Below are positions 48,237 through 59,163 of a stretch of 64,000 nt of DNA, one piece after another; within the stretch, counting starts at the first letter, position 1; the number at the start of each line of letters is the position of its first letter. The stretch is from Sacculina carcini. Taxonomy: Eukaryota; Arthropoda; Thecostraca; Sacculinidae. The position numbers and the translations under genes were made by a program. Where the stretch lies: the NCBI GenBank assembly GCA_916048095.2, contig OU696570.1, positions 12,296,020-12,360,019 on the forward strand, in the 5' to 3' direction. The notes beneath the pieces were generated by a model. It worked only from the letters and a program-made list of their open reading frames with translations, did no database searches and was not told the origin of the DNA.

Positions 48237-48248
48237 TGATCACAATAT
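48185..48248 (+). promoter_or_regulatory. R7 self-complementary primer region
   Basis: ATATTGTGATCA (48185-48196) and TGATCACAATAT (48237-48248) are exact complements separated by 40 nt. The second begins at the first base after the LTR, where a primer-binding site should be. This layout resembles Tf1/sushi elements, whose RNA 5' end primes its own reverse transcription. The TATA candidate is only ~15 nt upstream of 48185, closer than usual, which weakens the model. Confidence 0.5.
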
Positions 48249-48269
48249 TTTTCAACTGTGCCAACAAAA

Positions 48270-48670
48270 ATGTCGACGCCTGACCCGCACACGGAAGTGA
48301 GATGTCCTGTCGAAGGGTGCACCCTGTCATGGCCAACATCAACACCAGAACCAATACTGCTCCGTCTCCTCGAGATGCACGAGCGCTCCGCTCATCCACA
48401 ACAGTCCTTGCCGACGTCGTCCGCGCCCCCGCAAGCTGAGAAAGTGAAGCGTCCCGTTGTGTCACAAGGAGGAACAGCAGAACAATGGTCGTACTTTATA
48501 CATAGGTGGAGTGATTACAAAGCGGCCACCCGACTAGAAGGGCGGGATCTGATATTTCAGCTTCTCGAATGCTGCGACGAGGACCTTCGACGAGACATCT
48601 CCCGCTATTTCGGGGGACTATCACACGAAGCAGAGAGCACTATCCTGGAAAACAAAATCTCTCGCAGTTC
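48270..48670 (+). pseudogene. R7 Gag N-terminus (frameshift at ~48660)
   Basis: The ATG at 48270 starts MSTPDPHTEVRCPVEGC. Residues 12-42 form a C-X4-C...H-X4-H finger (CPVEGC ... MHERSAH) seen at the N-terminus of mag-like gag proteins. Helical capsid sequence follows. A single-base indel at about 48660 (ATCTCTCGCAG) moves the rest of gag into the next frame. Confidence 0.8.
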
Positions 48671-51600
48671 GTCAGGAGAATACGATGGTGGCACGCTTGC
48701 AGCTACAAAAAATGCAGCAAGACCACGATGAGCCTGTTAGAGCATTCGCTGCACGCCTACGCGGCCAGGCTAACATATGCAATTTCACAACGAAGTGCAC
48801 CTGCGAACAAACAGTAAATTACAGTTCAGATATCATCCGTGACTCCTTGATTCGTGGTCTGGTGGACGATGACATTCGTCTCGAGCTACTCAGTCGATCC
48901 GACCCCCACCTCTCACTCGAAGATGCGCTCCACTATGTGGAAGCCAAAGAGGCGGGCAAACGGTCGGCCCACCAGATGCAGGGCGTCGTGACGTCGACCT
49001 CAGCGATGAGCACATATCGCCGTGTGCAAAAGTCTACGGCGGCGCAAAAACCACCCGCGCACGGCCGGACTGACACAGCATGTGGGCACTGCGGTGGACA
49101 AGGACATCGAGGCAGCCGTCAAGCTCGCATGCCCAAGTGCCCAGCTTACAATCACACATGCAAAACATGTGGAAAGCTGCACCACTACGAAATTGTTTGT
49201 CGCCTCCGCCATAGCACATCACCACACAAGAACAGTAGCTCGCAGGTCCAATACGCACAGGACCAATCTGAATTATGCCCGATCCGAAGTGACGAGACCA
49301 CACATGAAATCACACTGAGTGCCTTAGAACACCACGTATTTGACGATGTTAACAGAGTGTGGCACAAACGAGCGTCTGATCCGCAGCCCACCATCAACGT
49401 CCGCATTCAGGTGCATCCTGAAGATGCCCGCACATTGGGGATCAAAACCAACATAAGTCGACCCACGACAGCTGTTACATACCAGGGCACTGCAGATACC
49501 GGATGTCAGTCGTGCTTGGCAGGCACATTACTCCTCCAAAAGTTAGGGTTGGAACCATCGCAACTGGCACCAGTCTCCATGAGAATGGTGGCGGCCAACA
49601 ACCAAGGTATTCCAATCCTTGGAGCTCTGGCACTTCGGATATCAATCGACGCAATCGACAAACCTCCCATCGAAACTCGCCAACTTGTGTACTTCACAAA
49701 AAATACTGACAAATTTTTCCTGTCACACCATGCATGTGTCGCTCTCAACTTGATACCGCCATCATTTCCGACAATGTGCAACTCTGGGCCGATATCGACG
49801 GATAACAACCATGCTGACATCGGCGCTCACCATTCGTGCAGCTGCCCGGAGAGAGAACCACCACCCCCGCGCCCTACTCAGCTCCCGATACCGGCCACCG
49901 ACAAGAACTGTGCGAGCCGACTGGAAGAATGGCTGCTCGATTATTACAAGTCGAGCACATTCAACACCTGTGAACATCAGCGGCTCCCATTGATGTCTGG
50001 CCCTCCGATGAAACTGCGAATCGACCACTCCGCTCAACCCACTGCGTACCACACTCCGATACCATTGCCGGTACACTGGCAGGCATCAGTCAAATCCGCC
50101 CTAGACCGCGACGTTCGACTTGGAGTCATTGAACCTGTGCCTGTAGGAACTCCTGTCACGTGGTGTCACCGTATGGTCGTGTGTCCCAAAAAATCAGGTG
50201 AGCCACGACGAACTGTGGATTTTCAGGCATTGAATAAACATGCGACGCGAGAGACACACCATACGCAATCACCCTTTCATCAGGCCCGATCCGTACCTGC
50301 ATGTACCTATAAAACCGTGTTTGATGCGTGGAATGGCTACCACAGCATCCCGCTGGACAAGGAGGATCGTCATCTCACCACATTCATCACCCCATGGGGC
50401 AGATATAGGTACTGTGTGGCACCACAGGGATACATTTCGTCAGGCGACTGTTACACGAGGCGATTCGACGAAATCGTGTCGGATACCCAGAACTTCACCA
50501 AATGCGTTGACGACGCTCTGTTATGGTCCGACTCTATCGAAGCAGCATTCTTCCAGGCAGTTGACTGGCTGAACAAATGTGGTCAGAACGGCGTGACTCT
50601 GAATCCTGACAAATTCAAATTTGCCAAAACTACAGTCGACTTCGCAGGTTTCACGATCTCACCTACCAAAGTGACACCCAGCGCCAACTACACGGACGCG
50701 ATTCAACATTTTCCATCTCCGAGAAATGTCACTGATGTCCGCAGCTGGTTCGGTCTCGTGAACCAAGTTTCATTCTCGTTCGCAACAGCACCGAAAATGC
50801 TCCCATTCCGAGACTTACTCAAAAACAAGACGAAATCTGGACGACGGAGACGAAACCTGGAGACGAAACAAGACGAATTCATCTGGAACGAACAACTAGA
50901 AGAACTCTTTCAAGAATCGAAAAGAGTCATTTTGAGGGGCATCGCTGAAGGTGTGGAAATTTTCGACCTAAAACGACCCACCTGCCTACTCACAGATTGG
51001 TCGAAAACTGGAATTGGGTTTTGGCTCCTACAGAAACGATGCAAGTGTCCCTCCACAGCCCCGTTCTGCTGCAAAGAAGGATGGACCGTCACCCTGGTTG
51101 GCAGTCGCTTCACCTCTCCAGCGGAATCTCGGTACGCACCAATCGAGGGCGAAGCTTTAGCAGTAGTCGACGCCTTGAATAAAGCGCGCCACTTCATTCT
51201 TGGCTGCCCAAACTTGGTCATCGCGGTGGATCACAAGCCACTACTCAAAGTCTTCGGAGACCGATCACTTGGTGACATCTACAACCCACGTCTCCGCAAC
51301 CTGAAAGAGAAGACTTTGCGCTATCGATTCACCATGGTTCACATTCCTGGATCCCGTTACAAGGCTGCCGATGCCATTTCCCGTTATCCTGTCAACAGTC
51401 CAGAGTCGTTAAACCTACCAGACGACATCGCCTTCACAGGAGACGTCTACCAATCCGTTACATGGGACAACGTCCGAACTGCGACCACTAGTGACGAAAA
51501 CTTCCGGCAACTTCAGGAGTTCATCGAATGGGGTTTCCCCTCATCCTCAGAGAAAATGCCCTCCGAAATCAGAAACTTCCATAAGTTCAGAGCCGATCTC

Positions 51601-52992
51601 ACCAGCCACGATGGCGTCCTGCTGTACAAAGACCGCGTCGTCATACCGCCATCCCTACGAACACGCATCCTACAGGCACTGCACTCCGCCCACCAAGGCG
51701 TCACGCAAATGTGTTCTCGGGCGGAATCATCGGTTTTCTGGCCGGGACTGACTCTTGACATAACAAACGTGCGTTCACGATGTCAAGCGTGCAATCGAAT
51801 GGCACCATCCCAGCCACACTCTCCACCAACGCCACCAATCGCTCCATCATACCCGTTCCAGCAAATAGTCAGTGACTATTTCAGTTATCGTGGCAACACG
51901 TATCTTGTCATTGTCGACAGATACAGCAATTGGCCGATCGTCGAAAAGGCCAACGACGGAGCCTCAGGGCTGATCTCCGCCCTGCGCTGCACGTTTGTAA
52001 CATACGGAATCAGCGATGAGATTACCTCAGACGGCGGCCCGGAATTTACGTCGAAACAGACACAACAGTTTCTCCGAAGCTGGGGTGTCTCACACCGCGT
52101 CTCATCGGTAGCACACCCACACAGTAACTGCCGAGCGGAGGTCGGTGTGAAAACGGTAAAACGTCTAATAACACAGAACACTGATAACTATGGACGCCTC
52201 GACACAGATCAATTCCAAAAAGCAATTCTGCAATACCGCAACACCCCCGATCCCATCACTCATGTCTCCCCCGCCATGTGCATATTTGGCAGACAGATCA
52301 GAGATGCCATACCCATACACCCCGGTAAATACGAACCTCACCCCACCTGGAGAGAAACACTTCAGGCTAGAGAAGAAGCATTGCGAAAGCGTCACATGGT
52401 CATGGCGGAACGCCTCACCGAGCATACACGACACCTCCCACCTCTGGTCGTCGGTGATCATGTGCGCATTCAAAACCAGACAGGTCCACATCCCACCAAA
52501 TGGGACCAAACTGGTATCGTAGTCGAGGTCCGCCAGTTCGACCAATACGTAATTCGTGTTGACGGGTCAGGCCGTGTCACGTTGAGAAACCGCCGATTCC
52601 TTCGCAAATACATACCCTTCATACAGCGCTATCCGTTAACGTTCACTCCGGACACCCCATCTAACAGTGGACCAGAGTTCCGTCAACCAATGGAGTCAAA
52701 CAGGCCAACCACGCCCGACCATTCGACGGACCAACCAACCGCACCAAACCAAACATCCACACCTGACAGGACAATCGCGTCTGATCAGCCGACGGCGTCA
52801 CACAGGCCAACTGCACCTGACCAGCCGAACGTGGCTGCATCACCGATGCCAGCCACGACACCGTTGGCACGACCCTCAGAGTCGGAGGGACCATCACCAG
52901 AATATGGTGAACTACCGGCCCGTTGCAACGAGCGTCCCACAAGACACCGTCGTCCACCGGCGTGGATGCTCACTGGTGATTACGTCCTCTGA
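48660..52992 (+). CDS. R7 Gag C-part plus Pol polyprotein
   Basis: About 1,440 open codons. Gag remainder ([20 protein letters not shown]), Cys/His knuckles ([23 protein letters not shown]), protease ([13 protein letters not shown]), RT ([11 protein letters not shown]; active site KCVDDALLW, the C-x-D-D variant common in this clade), RNase H ([30 protein letters not shown]), integrase zinc domain (HSAHQGV...CQACNR) and core (Asp in VSDYFSYRG, Asp in TSDGGPEF, Glu in [10 protein letters not shown]). The C-terminus is a Pro/Thr-rich PTAPDQ-like low-complexity tail. No separate pol frame: gag and pol are one ORF apart from the gag indel. Confidence 0.9.
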
Positions 52993-53046
52993 TAACCAGC
53001 GCTTACATGGCCAATATCAGTCTCCCGACAGTCGACTTGGGGGGCG

Positions 53047-53330
53047 TAGAGAAGTATTGAGAAGGCATATGCTGCGCGGCGAGCACGTTCACTCTGGTTT
53101 ATTTTAGTAAAACGTGGAATGCACTCGTTCATGTACGATAAGTACTTTTCAATGTAAATTACTTGTATTAAGTGTGTTTCAGATATGTTAATTTGCACGT
53201 GTTATCCAACAAAGTTAAACGTTTATTGTCAAACAGCTCCTCAATTGCTAATGGTGTTGTTCATATATATATTCGCAGATATTGTGATCATTGCTGGTGA
53301 ATACATTAGCAAATGGTGAATACTTATTTA
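53047..53330 (+). repeat. R7 3' LTR
   Basis: 284 bp, differing from the 5' LTR at about five positions (for example CAATGTAAATT for CAATATAAATT). Confidence 0.93.
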
Positions 53331-53335
53331 GCTAT

Positions 53336-54886
53336 TGGAATTGGAAACACTGACCGACTATGAGATAGTGTACCGGAAAGGTTCAAACAACCAAGTAGCG
53401 GATTATTTGAGTCGCACCTGGGCATCGCTGGACAAGGACGTCAACAACAACGATGAATTCCTGGATCTTCACGTGTACATGACCAATGAAGAGACAGTGG
53501 ACAATATTCGACTAGGCCAAACGGAGGATTTTGCCATTATGCATGCTGTGAAGCAGCTATTGGAAAGCGGCTCAGTCCGTGAAGGGCGCTACCGTCGGTG
53601 TGACAACTTACACATCCAGAATGGACTGCTGATGAAACGGGGCCGGCTTGTCATTCCCGCAAAACTACAGTCTTCCCTAAAGGAGGAATATCATCGACAA
53701 GGCCATTTCGGGGTCGACAAAGCTCTGAATTCATTGAAGCTGAACGTTCATTGGATCGGCATGGAGGCGACTGTTAGACAAGTGTGTGAACGATGCGGAG
53801 TCTGCGCCAGACAGAAGCGTTCAACCCAGCCAAAGACAACAATGCAATTACCGAACTACGGCATACAGGGTCCCCGCCAGGCGGTCGCGATGGATATTGC
53901 TACGTTACCTTGGAGCTGTGATGGTCAAAAGTATTTGTTGGTGATCGTGGATTTGTTCTCGAAATACATGGAACTGGTGGCCATGAAAGATCAGACAGCT
54001 GATTCGGTTGTGTCGGCTTTCCGTAACGAATGGATATATCGTCACGGAATACCCAGAATATTGATAACTGACCAAGGCAGAAACGTCGATGGAGGATTGG
54101 TGAGAGCTGTATGTGATGAGTTGAACACACAAAAGAGACGATCCAGCCCTTACCACCCTCAAGCAAATGGGCAAGCGAAGCGTTCTGTACAGACAGCGAA
54201 ACAGACCAGCAAGTGTTTACTGGATGACCATGACATGACGGTGGAGGAATGGCCGGAGGTGGTTAGAGAAGTTTTATATCAACAATGCTACAAATCACAG
54301 CACTGGAAAGTCTCCTGCCTTAGTGATTTTTGGCGTTAATCTACGTGCTCCCAAACTGATCGACATGAAACTTCCTACGGCAGACGTAAACCCCGATGAT
54401 CTGTTGGCGGAGACTGCGTCCAAGCATATTACGATACAGACTGAGGTTATCAAGAATACCGACAATGCCCGGCTTCAATACAAACGTTATCATGACCGTG
54501 GGAAAGTCGCACCAGATCAAACAGCAATCCAAGTTGGTGACCGAGTGATGCTCAAGAATGATGCTAGATCTGGATTGGATCCGCGATACTCTGGTCCGCG
54601 CAAAGTGGTCGGATTACGGGGGGCTAACGTGTTTATCGAATCAACTACTCGAGAAAGCCCGGCTGATTGTGTCCATCACGACCGATGCAAGCGTCTACCA
54701 ACGGACGCCTCGCCGCGTAACGAATCACGTACATCATCGCGTGATCAATCACCGCATTCAACCCAAGAGTCGACTGGTAGCTTCAATGCGGCAGATGGTG
54801 AAGCAATCGACCCTGGCGTGTTCAGATTCATACCGGCAGCTTCTCGCAGGGGACGCCGCATTCAGCGTAATCGGCAATACGCTTGA
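53336..54886 (+). pseudogene. R6 RNase H end and integrase
   Basis: Resumes R6 after R7 with the RNase H end (YEIVYRKGSNNQVADYLSR). Then come the integrase zinc domain (YHRQGHFGV...CGVCARQ) and core: Asp in AMDIATLP, Asp in ITDQGRNV. The expected Glu of NGQxER is Lys (NGQAKRSVQT; AAG at about 54178), which should abolish strand transfer. A frame change near 54310 separates the C-terminal part (QVGDRVMLKNDARSGL), which ends at 54886. Confidence 0.85.
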
Positions 54887-54901
54887 CTAATTGTGGGGGA
54901 G

Positions 54902-55103
54902 TGATTGTGATAAGACATTGCTGGCGCAGATACATGGAAATGTGACGAAAAGTGTTCCGCGTGCTGCAGCGATCGCTAGCTGGTGAATCGTTTTGTGCTG
55001 TATCAAATTAATATATTTTGTAACTAGTTTGTAACTGCTGTATTATGTCAAACATTGTGTCAGCGAATATTGTTAAATCTTTACTTCTCGTGTGTTATAA
55101 TAC
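54902..55103 (+). repeat. R6 3' LTR start, cut by R8
   Basis: TGATTGTGATAAG follows the R6 purine tract. Sequence runs AT-rich to 55103, where the R8 5' LTR begins. The remainder should lie after 59686, but without R6's 5' LTR its end cannot be set. Confidence 0.55.
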
Positions 55104-56050
55104 TGTGGTTTTATTGTATTTAATCGATACTTGTTCTGTGTCTGACGATTCGGTCGCAGTAGATTCATGTATATCGTTTGCTTGGTGAATTGCGAGCATG
55201 AGATGTCAATGGATAGTTCGATGTTATTACGCCAGTGGATGACTCATCGAAAGGCGTCAACAGAGTGTGAGAGCGGGGAGAGCGCCGTCTGATGAACCTG
55301 AGTTAGTGTCGTTGATATGGCGACAGCGGGCGCTTAGCAGGCGCTTGTGTGTTAGTGCAGTGGGCGAATTTTGATGACGACTGAGCGAGACGGGGCCAGT
55401 GAGTGTGTGGTGAGTTCCTAATTGTACCGGTCCCTTAACAGAGGGAACACCGTAACACTTATCTGTATTCGCACGAGCAGCAGCAGAGCAAACGTATCAG
55501 GATAACCAACAGCGAACAAGAGATCGAGACGCCCGATCGCGTGACTTATATAGCGAAGCGAGGGGACGCCAGCATATTACTCCACCGCAATTGTACAATC
55601 TAGAACTACATGAATAAAATGATTTTTACAGGGAATGAACACCGACAGAAACATAATACACTTTCCATAAAATAAAGAATGAAAATATGGTGGCCTGAAG
55701 ACGATGGAAAGACAACATTAGTATGAAAACGGCGTTCCACACCATACAAGATACATTTATGCCGCACGCGCTACGCTCGATGAATGAAGCGAAACAAGAA
55801 ATAACTAAATTGATTATATACATGCTAATCAACGCCACAAGTGTGTTAGAGGGCTTGAGTGCGTTGGTGTGCTGTGCGCGGTATTGGGAAGCTGTGAATT
55901 GGTTTTAGTGTGCACTTTTCTTGGAGATAATTGCTGTGTGTGTTGTGTTAGTGATTCTCATATTTTTCTGGTGACATTCATAATTGTTGTCTTATAATTA
56001 ATGTCTTGTTGATCCATACGTGTTTTAATTATATATCATTCTCGACTACA
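55104..56050 (+). repeat. R8 5' LTR with nested solo LTR
   Basis: TGTGGTTTTATTG...CTCGACTACA. Without the 55406-55839 insert and one AGTG it matches the 3' LTR. Confidence 0.9.
55406..55839 (+). mobile_element. Solo LTR (434 bp) inside R8 5' LTR
   Basis: TGTGGTGAGTTCC...AACGCCACA with AGTG on both sides (55402-55405, 55840-55843). The R8 3' LTR lacks it at the matching CAGTGAGTGTGTTGG. TG...CA ends, an AATAAA at about 55613 and no coding suggest a solo LTR of another element family. Orientation is inferred from the AATAAA. Confidence 0.75.
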
Positions 56051-56069
56051 AGCTAATTGGCCATCAGTC

Positions 56070-56714
56070 ATGACAACAGTGAGCGTGGAGAGCATGATTT
56101 CGTCATTTTCAGGCGACGGTGATGTTGTCGCCTGGCTGAAGAAAGTGACACTTGTTGCGAAGCTGAAGAAAGTTGACGATTCGGCCAGCTTCATTCCACT
56201 TTTTCTTGAGGGCGATGCGCTGGCTCTATATTTGGAGCTCAGCGAAGAAGACCAACAGAAGGCAGATAAGATAGAGCAGACACTGAAGACAGCTTTCACT
56301 GACGATGCTTTCGCTGCGCATCAAAAATTGTGCGTCAAGAGGTGGACGGGAGAATCTGTTGATGTCTACGCCAACAATATCTGGAGATTAACTGGGCTAA
56401 CGAATTTCACTGGTGATGGCCTGAACAATATATGTAGATTCTGCTTCGTGAATGGTTTTCCGGCGAATATCAGGTCATCACTACAGAGAATTCAGAATGT
56501 TGATTCAGCATATATGATTTTTCTCATTGCACAGGCTCGTGTACTGACGAAGAACGCTGGTTCAGAACACGTCGCAACTGCTGGGTCGGCAAATGTTCCA
56601 AATGATGACGTGAAAATTCCCCCTCAACGATCGCAGTACAAAGGACGATGTTTCCTGTGTGGCGGTTCCCATTCCGCTAGACATTGTACAAAGAAGCGCA
56701 CAGTTATATGTTAA
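56070..56714 (+). CDS. R8 Gag
   Basis: 214 residues from the ATG 20 nt past the LTR (MTTVSVESMISSFSGDGDVV). Helical capsid-like middle, then the knuckle CFLCGGSHSARHC near the end (C-X2-C, then His and Cys at slightly short spacing). Stops at 56714 in CTKKRTVIC, at or near the deletion that removed protease. Confidence 0.8.
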   Translation: MTTVSVESMISSFSGDGDVVAWLKKVTLVAKLKKVDDSASFIPLFLEGDALALYLELSEEDQQKADKIEQTLKTAFTDDAFAAHQKLCVKRWTGESVDVYANNIWRLTGLTNFTGDGLNNICRFCFVNGFPANIRSSLQRIQNVDSAYMIFLIAQARVLTKNAGSEHVATAGSANVPNDDVKIPPQRSQYKGRCFLCGGSHSARHCTKKRTVIC

Positions 56715-56718
56715 ATGC

Positions 56719-58170
56719 GACATATGCGACAAAAGTGATGTCAGTGGCAGACTGATCATTGAAGATACAGATTTTTGCGCAGTGTTTGACGGGAAGCGAT
56801 GGGAAGTGGAATGGCTCTCGAAAGGGATGGAGCCGGTTCTGTCAAAAAAGATTGGCTGCTACGCAAAGACAGTGAGACAGAGTGGTCAGAAAGAGTTCGA
56901 TGCTGAGGTGCAACGTTGGGTTGACGAGGGTATCCTGATTCCGTGGTACAACTCAAAAACAACTGGTTTGCTACCGCTAATGGCAGTGGTGCAGCCGACC
57001 AAGCACAAAGTCAGACCGGTACTTGACTTCAGAGGATTGAACAGCTTTGTGAGCAGTCATACTGGCGATGATTGTATTGATGTGTGCGGAGATATATTGC
57101 GGGAGTGGAGACATCAGGAAGAGCCGGCATCAATTGTTGATCTGAAGGCAGCCTACTTGCAAGTGCATGTGAGTCCCAAATTGTTAAAGTCTCAATTAGT
57201 CAGGTACAATGGACGAATTTATGCGTTGAATAGGATGGGATTCGGACTCTGTTCTGCGCCTAGAGTTATGACACGTATAGTGCGTACCGTCCTTCAACAA
57301 TCCGAGGTCATCAACAGAGCAACCGACTCTTATATTGATGACATTTTTGTGAGAGATTCGGTAGTATCTGGTCAGGACGTCGTCAATCATCTGCGTAAGT
57401 TCGGATTGGTGGCCAAAGATCCAATTTCTATTGTAAATACCGCGGTACTCGGTCTTCAGCTACAGCGTGATCCAACATGTGAGCTAGTGTATCGCAAAGG
57501 CAATGAAATTCCTCATGTTACGGCCCATTTGACAAAGAGAGACCTGTTTTCGCTCTGCGGAAAATTATTCGGGCATCATCCTGTAGCCAGGTGGTTGCGA
57601 ATTGCCTGCAGCTACGTGAAACGACAAGCTGGTTCAATAGGATGGAGTGACACCGTTAGCGATGAAGTAATGCATATGGTACAGGAAATGCTGAAACGGG
57701 TGCACTCGAACGATACAGTTGGTGGCAGATGGTTTGTGCGAGATACTGGCGCGGGTATACTGTGGTGCGATGCCAGCTCAATAGCCATTGGTGCTGCTAT
57801 TGAAATCGACGGTGAGATCGTTGAAGATCCCGCCTGGCAACGGAAAAAAGATGACGTGCATCACATCAATGTTGCCGAACTTGAGGTTCTGCTCAAAGGT
57901 ATCAATATGGCAATTAAATGGAAACTGACTGACATCGACATACGTACAGGCTCAGCTACAGTTGCTGGATGGGTGGGAACCGTATTGTCGAAAAAGAAAA
58001 GAGTGAAGACAAAGGGAGCCTCAGATATTCTGGTCAAACGTCGCTTGAGTATCCTCAACGACCTGATCTTTGAACTGGTACTTCGAGTGAAGATAAAAAC
58101 TGTGCCAACAACTTCCAACAAATCCGACGAGTTGACAGTGAGGTGTGCATGGCGAGTTGGAGTGAGGTGA
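56719..58170 (+). pseudogene. R8 RT and RNase H (protease deleted)
   Basis: Open in the frame next to gag, but lacking any DSG/DTG protease motif. RT shows VRPVLDFRGLN and active site SYIDDIFV (near 57335). RNase H shows LWCDASSIAIGA, INVAELEVLL and DIRTGSATVAGWV (Gly where the related R4 has Asp at LKTDS, so the third catalytic residue looks lost). Frame is lost after NKSDELT, where ~67 nt present in R3 is missing. Confidence 0.85.
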
Positions 58171-59141
58171 AGAATATGCATGAAATGCATGATATGGGGG
58201 TCGATCGTACGTTGTTCTTGGCTCAACAAGTAGACCCCACTGTGTCTCGAGAGATCGTCAGACGCGTTGTCAGGAGCTGTGAAAGGTGTCAATCCATTGA
58301 TCCTGCTCCGTCGACACACACGCCATGACATCTTAGCATGGACGAGCCGTGGAGAAGATTGGCCACTGATGTCACGCACTACCGTCACGAAAAATACTTG
58401 TCAGTCATTGACTGTGGCCCAGGACGTTTTGCATTTTGGTGTCAGATTCGTTCCGAAACCGCAGAGCATGTTTGCAGAATTCTCGATGAATTCTTCCGTG
58501 AGAGAGGTCCTCCCGATGAACTACTGATGGATAATAGTAGTGTTTTCCGGTCTCAAGAAGTACGTCAACTGCTGGAGCGATGGAAGGTGAGACCGTTCTT
58601 CCGGGCGGCATATCGTCCTAGTGGGAACGGGATTGTGGAGCGCCACCATCGTGCTGTCAAAGCTCTTGCCGAGAGAGGACAGGTGCCGCCTACAACCGCT
58701 GTATTTTGGTACAACATGGCTCCGAGAGCTGGTTTGGACCAGGAGTCGATTCCTCATCGCAATGTCCACACTTACAAATGGCGACACCCGGGTAGTGAGA
58801 TACCGCACGATGGTGAAGTCGGTGAATGTTCGGTTCGCATTGGAGATGAGGTGTGGGTCAAGCCACCGGACGGACTGTGTACTTCTCAGTGGACGGTTGG
58901 CACTGTCACCGACGTGCAGTCCAGGAACAATGTATCAGTGGACGGTATGCCCCGTCATGTTCTGGACATTCGGCCTGTGGTGGTGGAGACGGAGACTGAC
59001 GTTGAACTTCGGGACAGGTCCCTGCTGCTGATGCTGCCTGCTGATGATGGAGACGACTCACAACGTGATCAAGATCAGCTCCCTCGGCGTTCTGGCAGAG
59101 AGCGAAGGCCCCCGGTATGGATGAGCGAGTACGCTACTTAG
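58143..59141 (+). pseudogene. R8 integrase (premature TGA)
   Basis: Zinc-binding part (MHEMHDMGVD ... CERCQSID) runs to TGA at 58326-58328 in THTP-stop-HLSMDEPW. R3 has GGA at this codon. After it, the same frame carries the core (Asp in ATDVTHYRH, Asp in LMDNSSVF, Glu in NGIVERHHRA) and the tail GRERRPPVWMSEYAT. Confidence 0.85.
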
Positions 59142-59163
59142 TGATCTTGAGATCAGGAGGTGA

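Larger units (their letters stand above)
47953..53330 (+). mobile_element. R7: mag-like Ty3/gypsy element with TA...TA LTRs
   Basis: LTRs of 284 bp (47953-48236, 53047-53330) differ at only a few sites. They begin TAGAGAAGTATT and end AATACTTATTTA, mutually inverted termini that are not the usual TG...CA. GCTAT (47948-47952, 53331-53335) is a 5-bp target duplication. A purine tract TTGGGGGGCG precedes the 3' LTR. One frameshift in gag aside, gag-pol is open. No TGG primer site follows the 5' LTR; instead TGATCACAATAT complements a stretch inside the LTR. Confidence 0.93.
45941..54901 (+). mobile_element. R6: old Ty3/gypsy element, interrupted
   Basis: Protease to integrase remains are spread over 46041-54886. 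Interruptions are a hAT MITE (47353-47523) and R7 (47953-53330). Removing each insertion with one target copy lets the flanking reading frames join. A purine tract TGTGGGGGAG is at 54892-54901 and a 3' LTR start TGATTGTGATAAG at 54902, which R8 then interrupts at 55104. Gag is absent and the 5' end is a leader fragment shared with the CsRn1-type piece, so the left side is chimeric. Many inactivating lesions mark it as the oldest layer. Confidence 0.88.
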
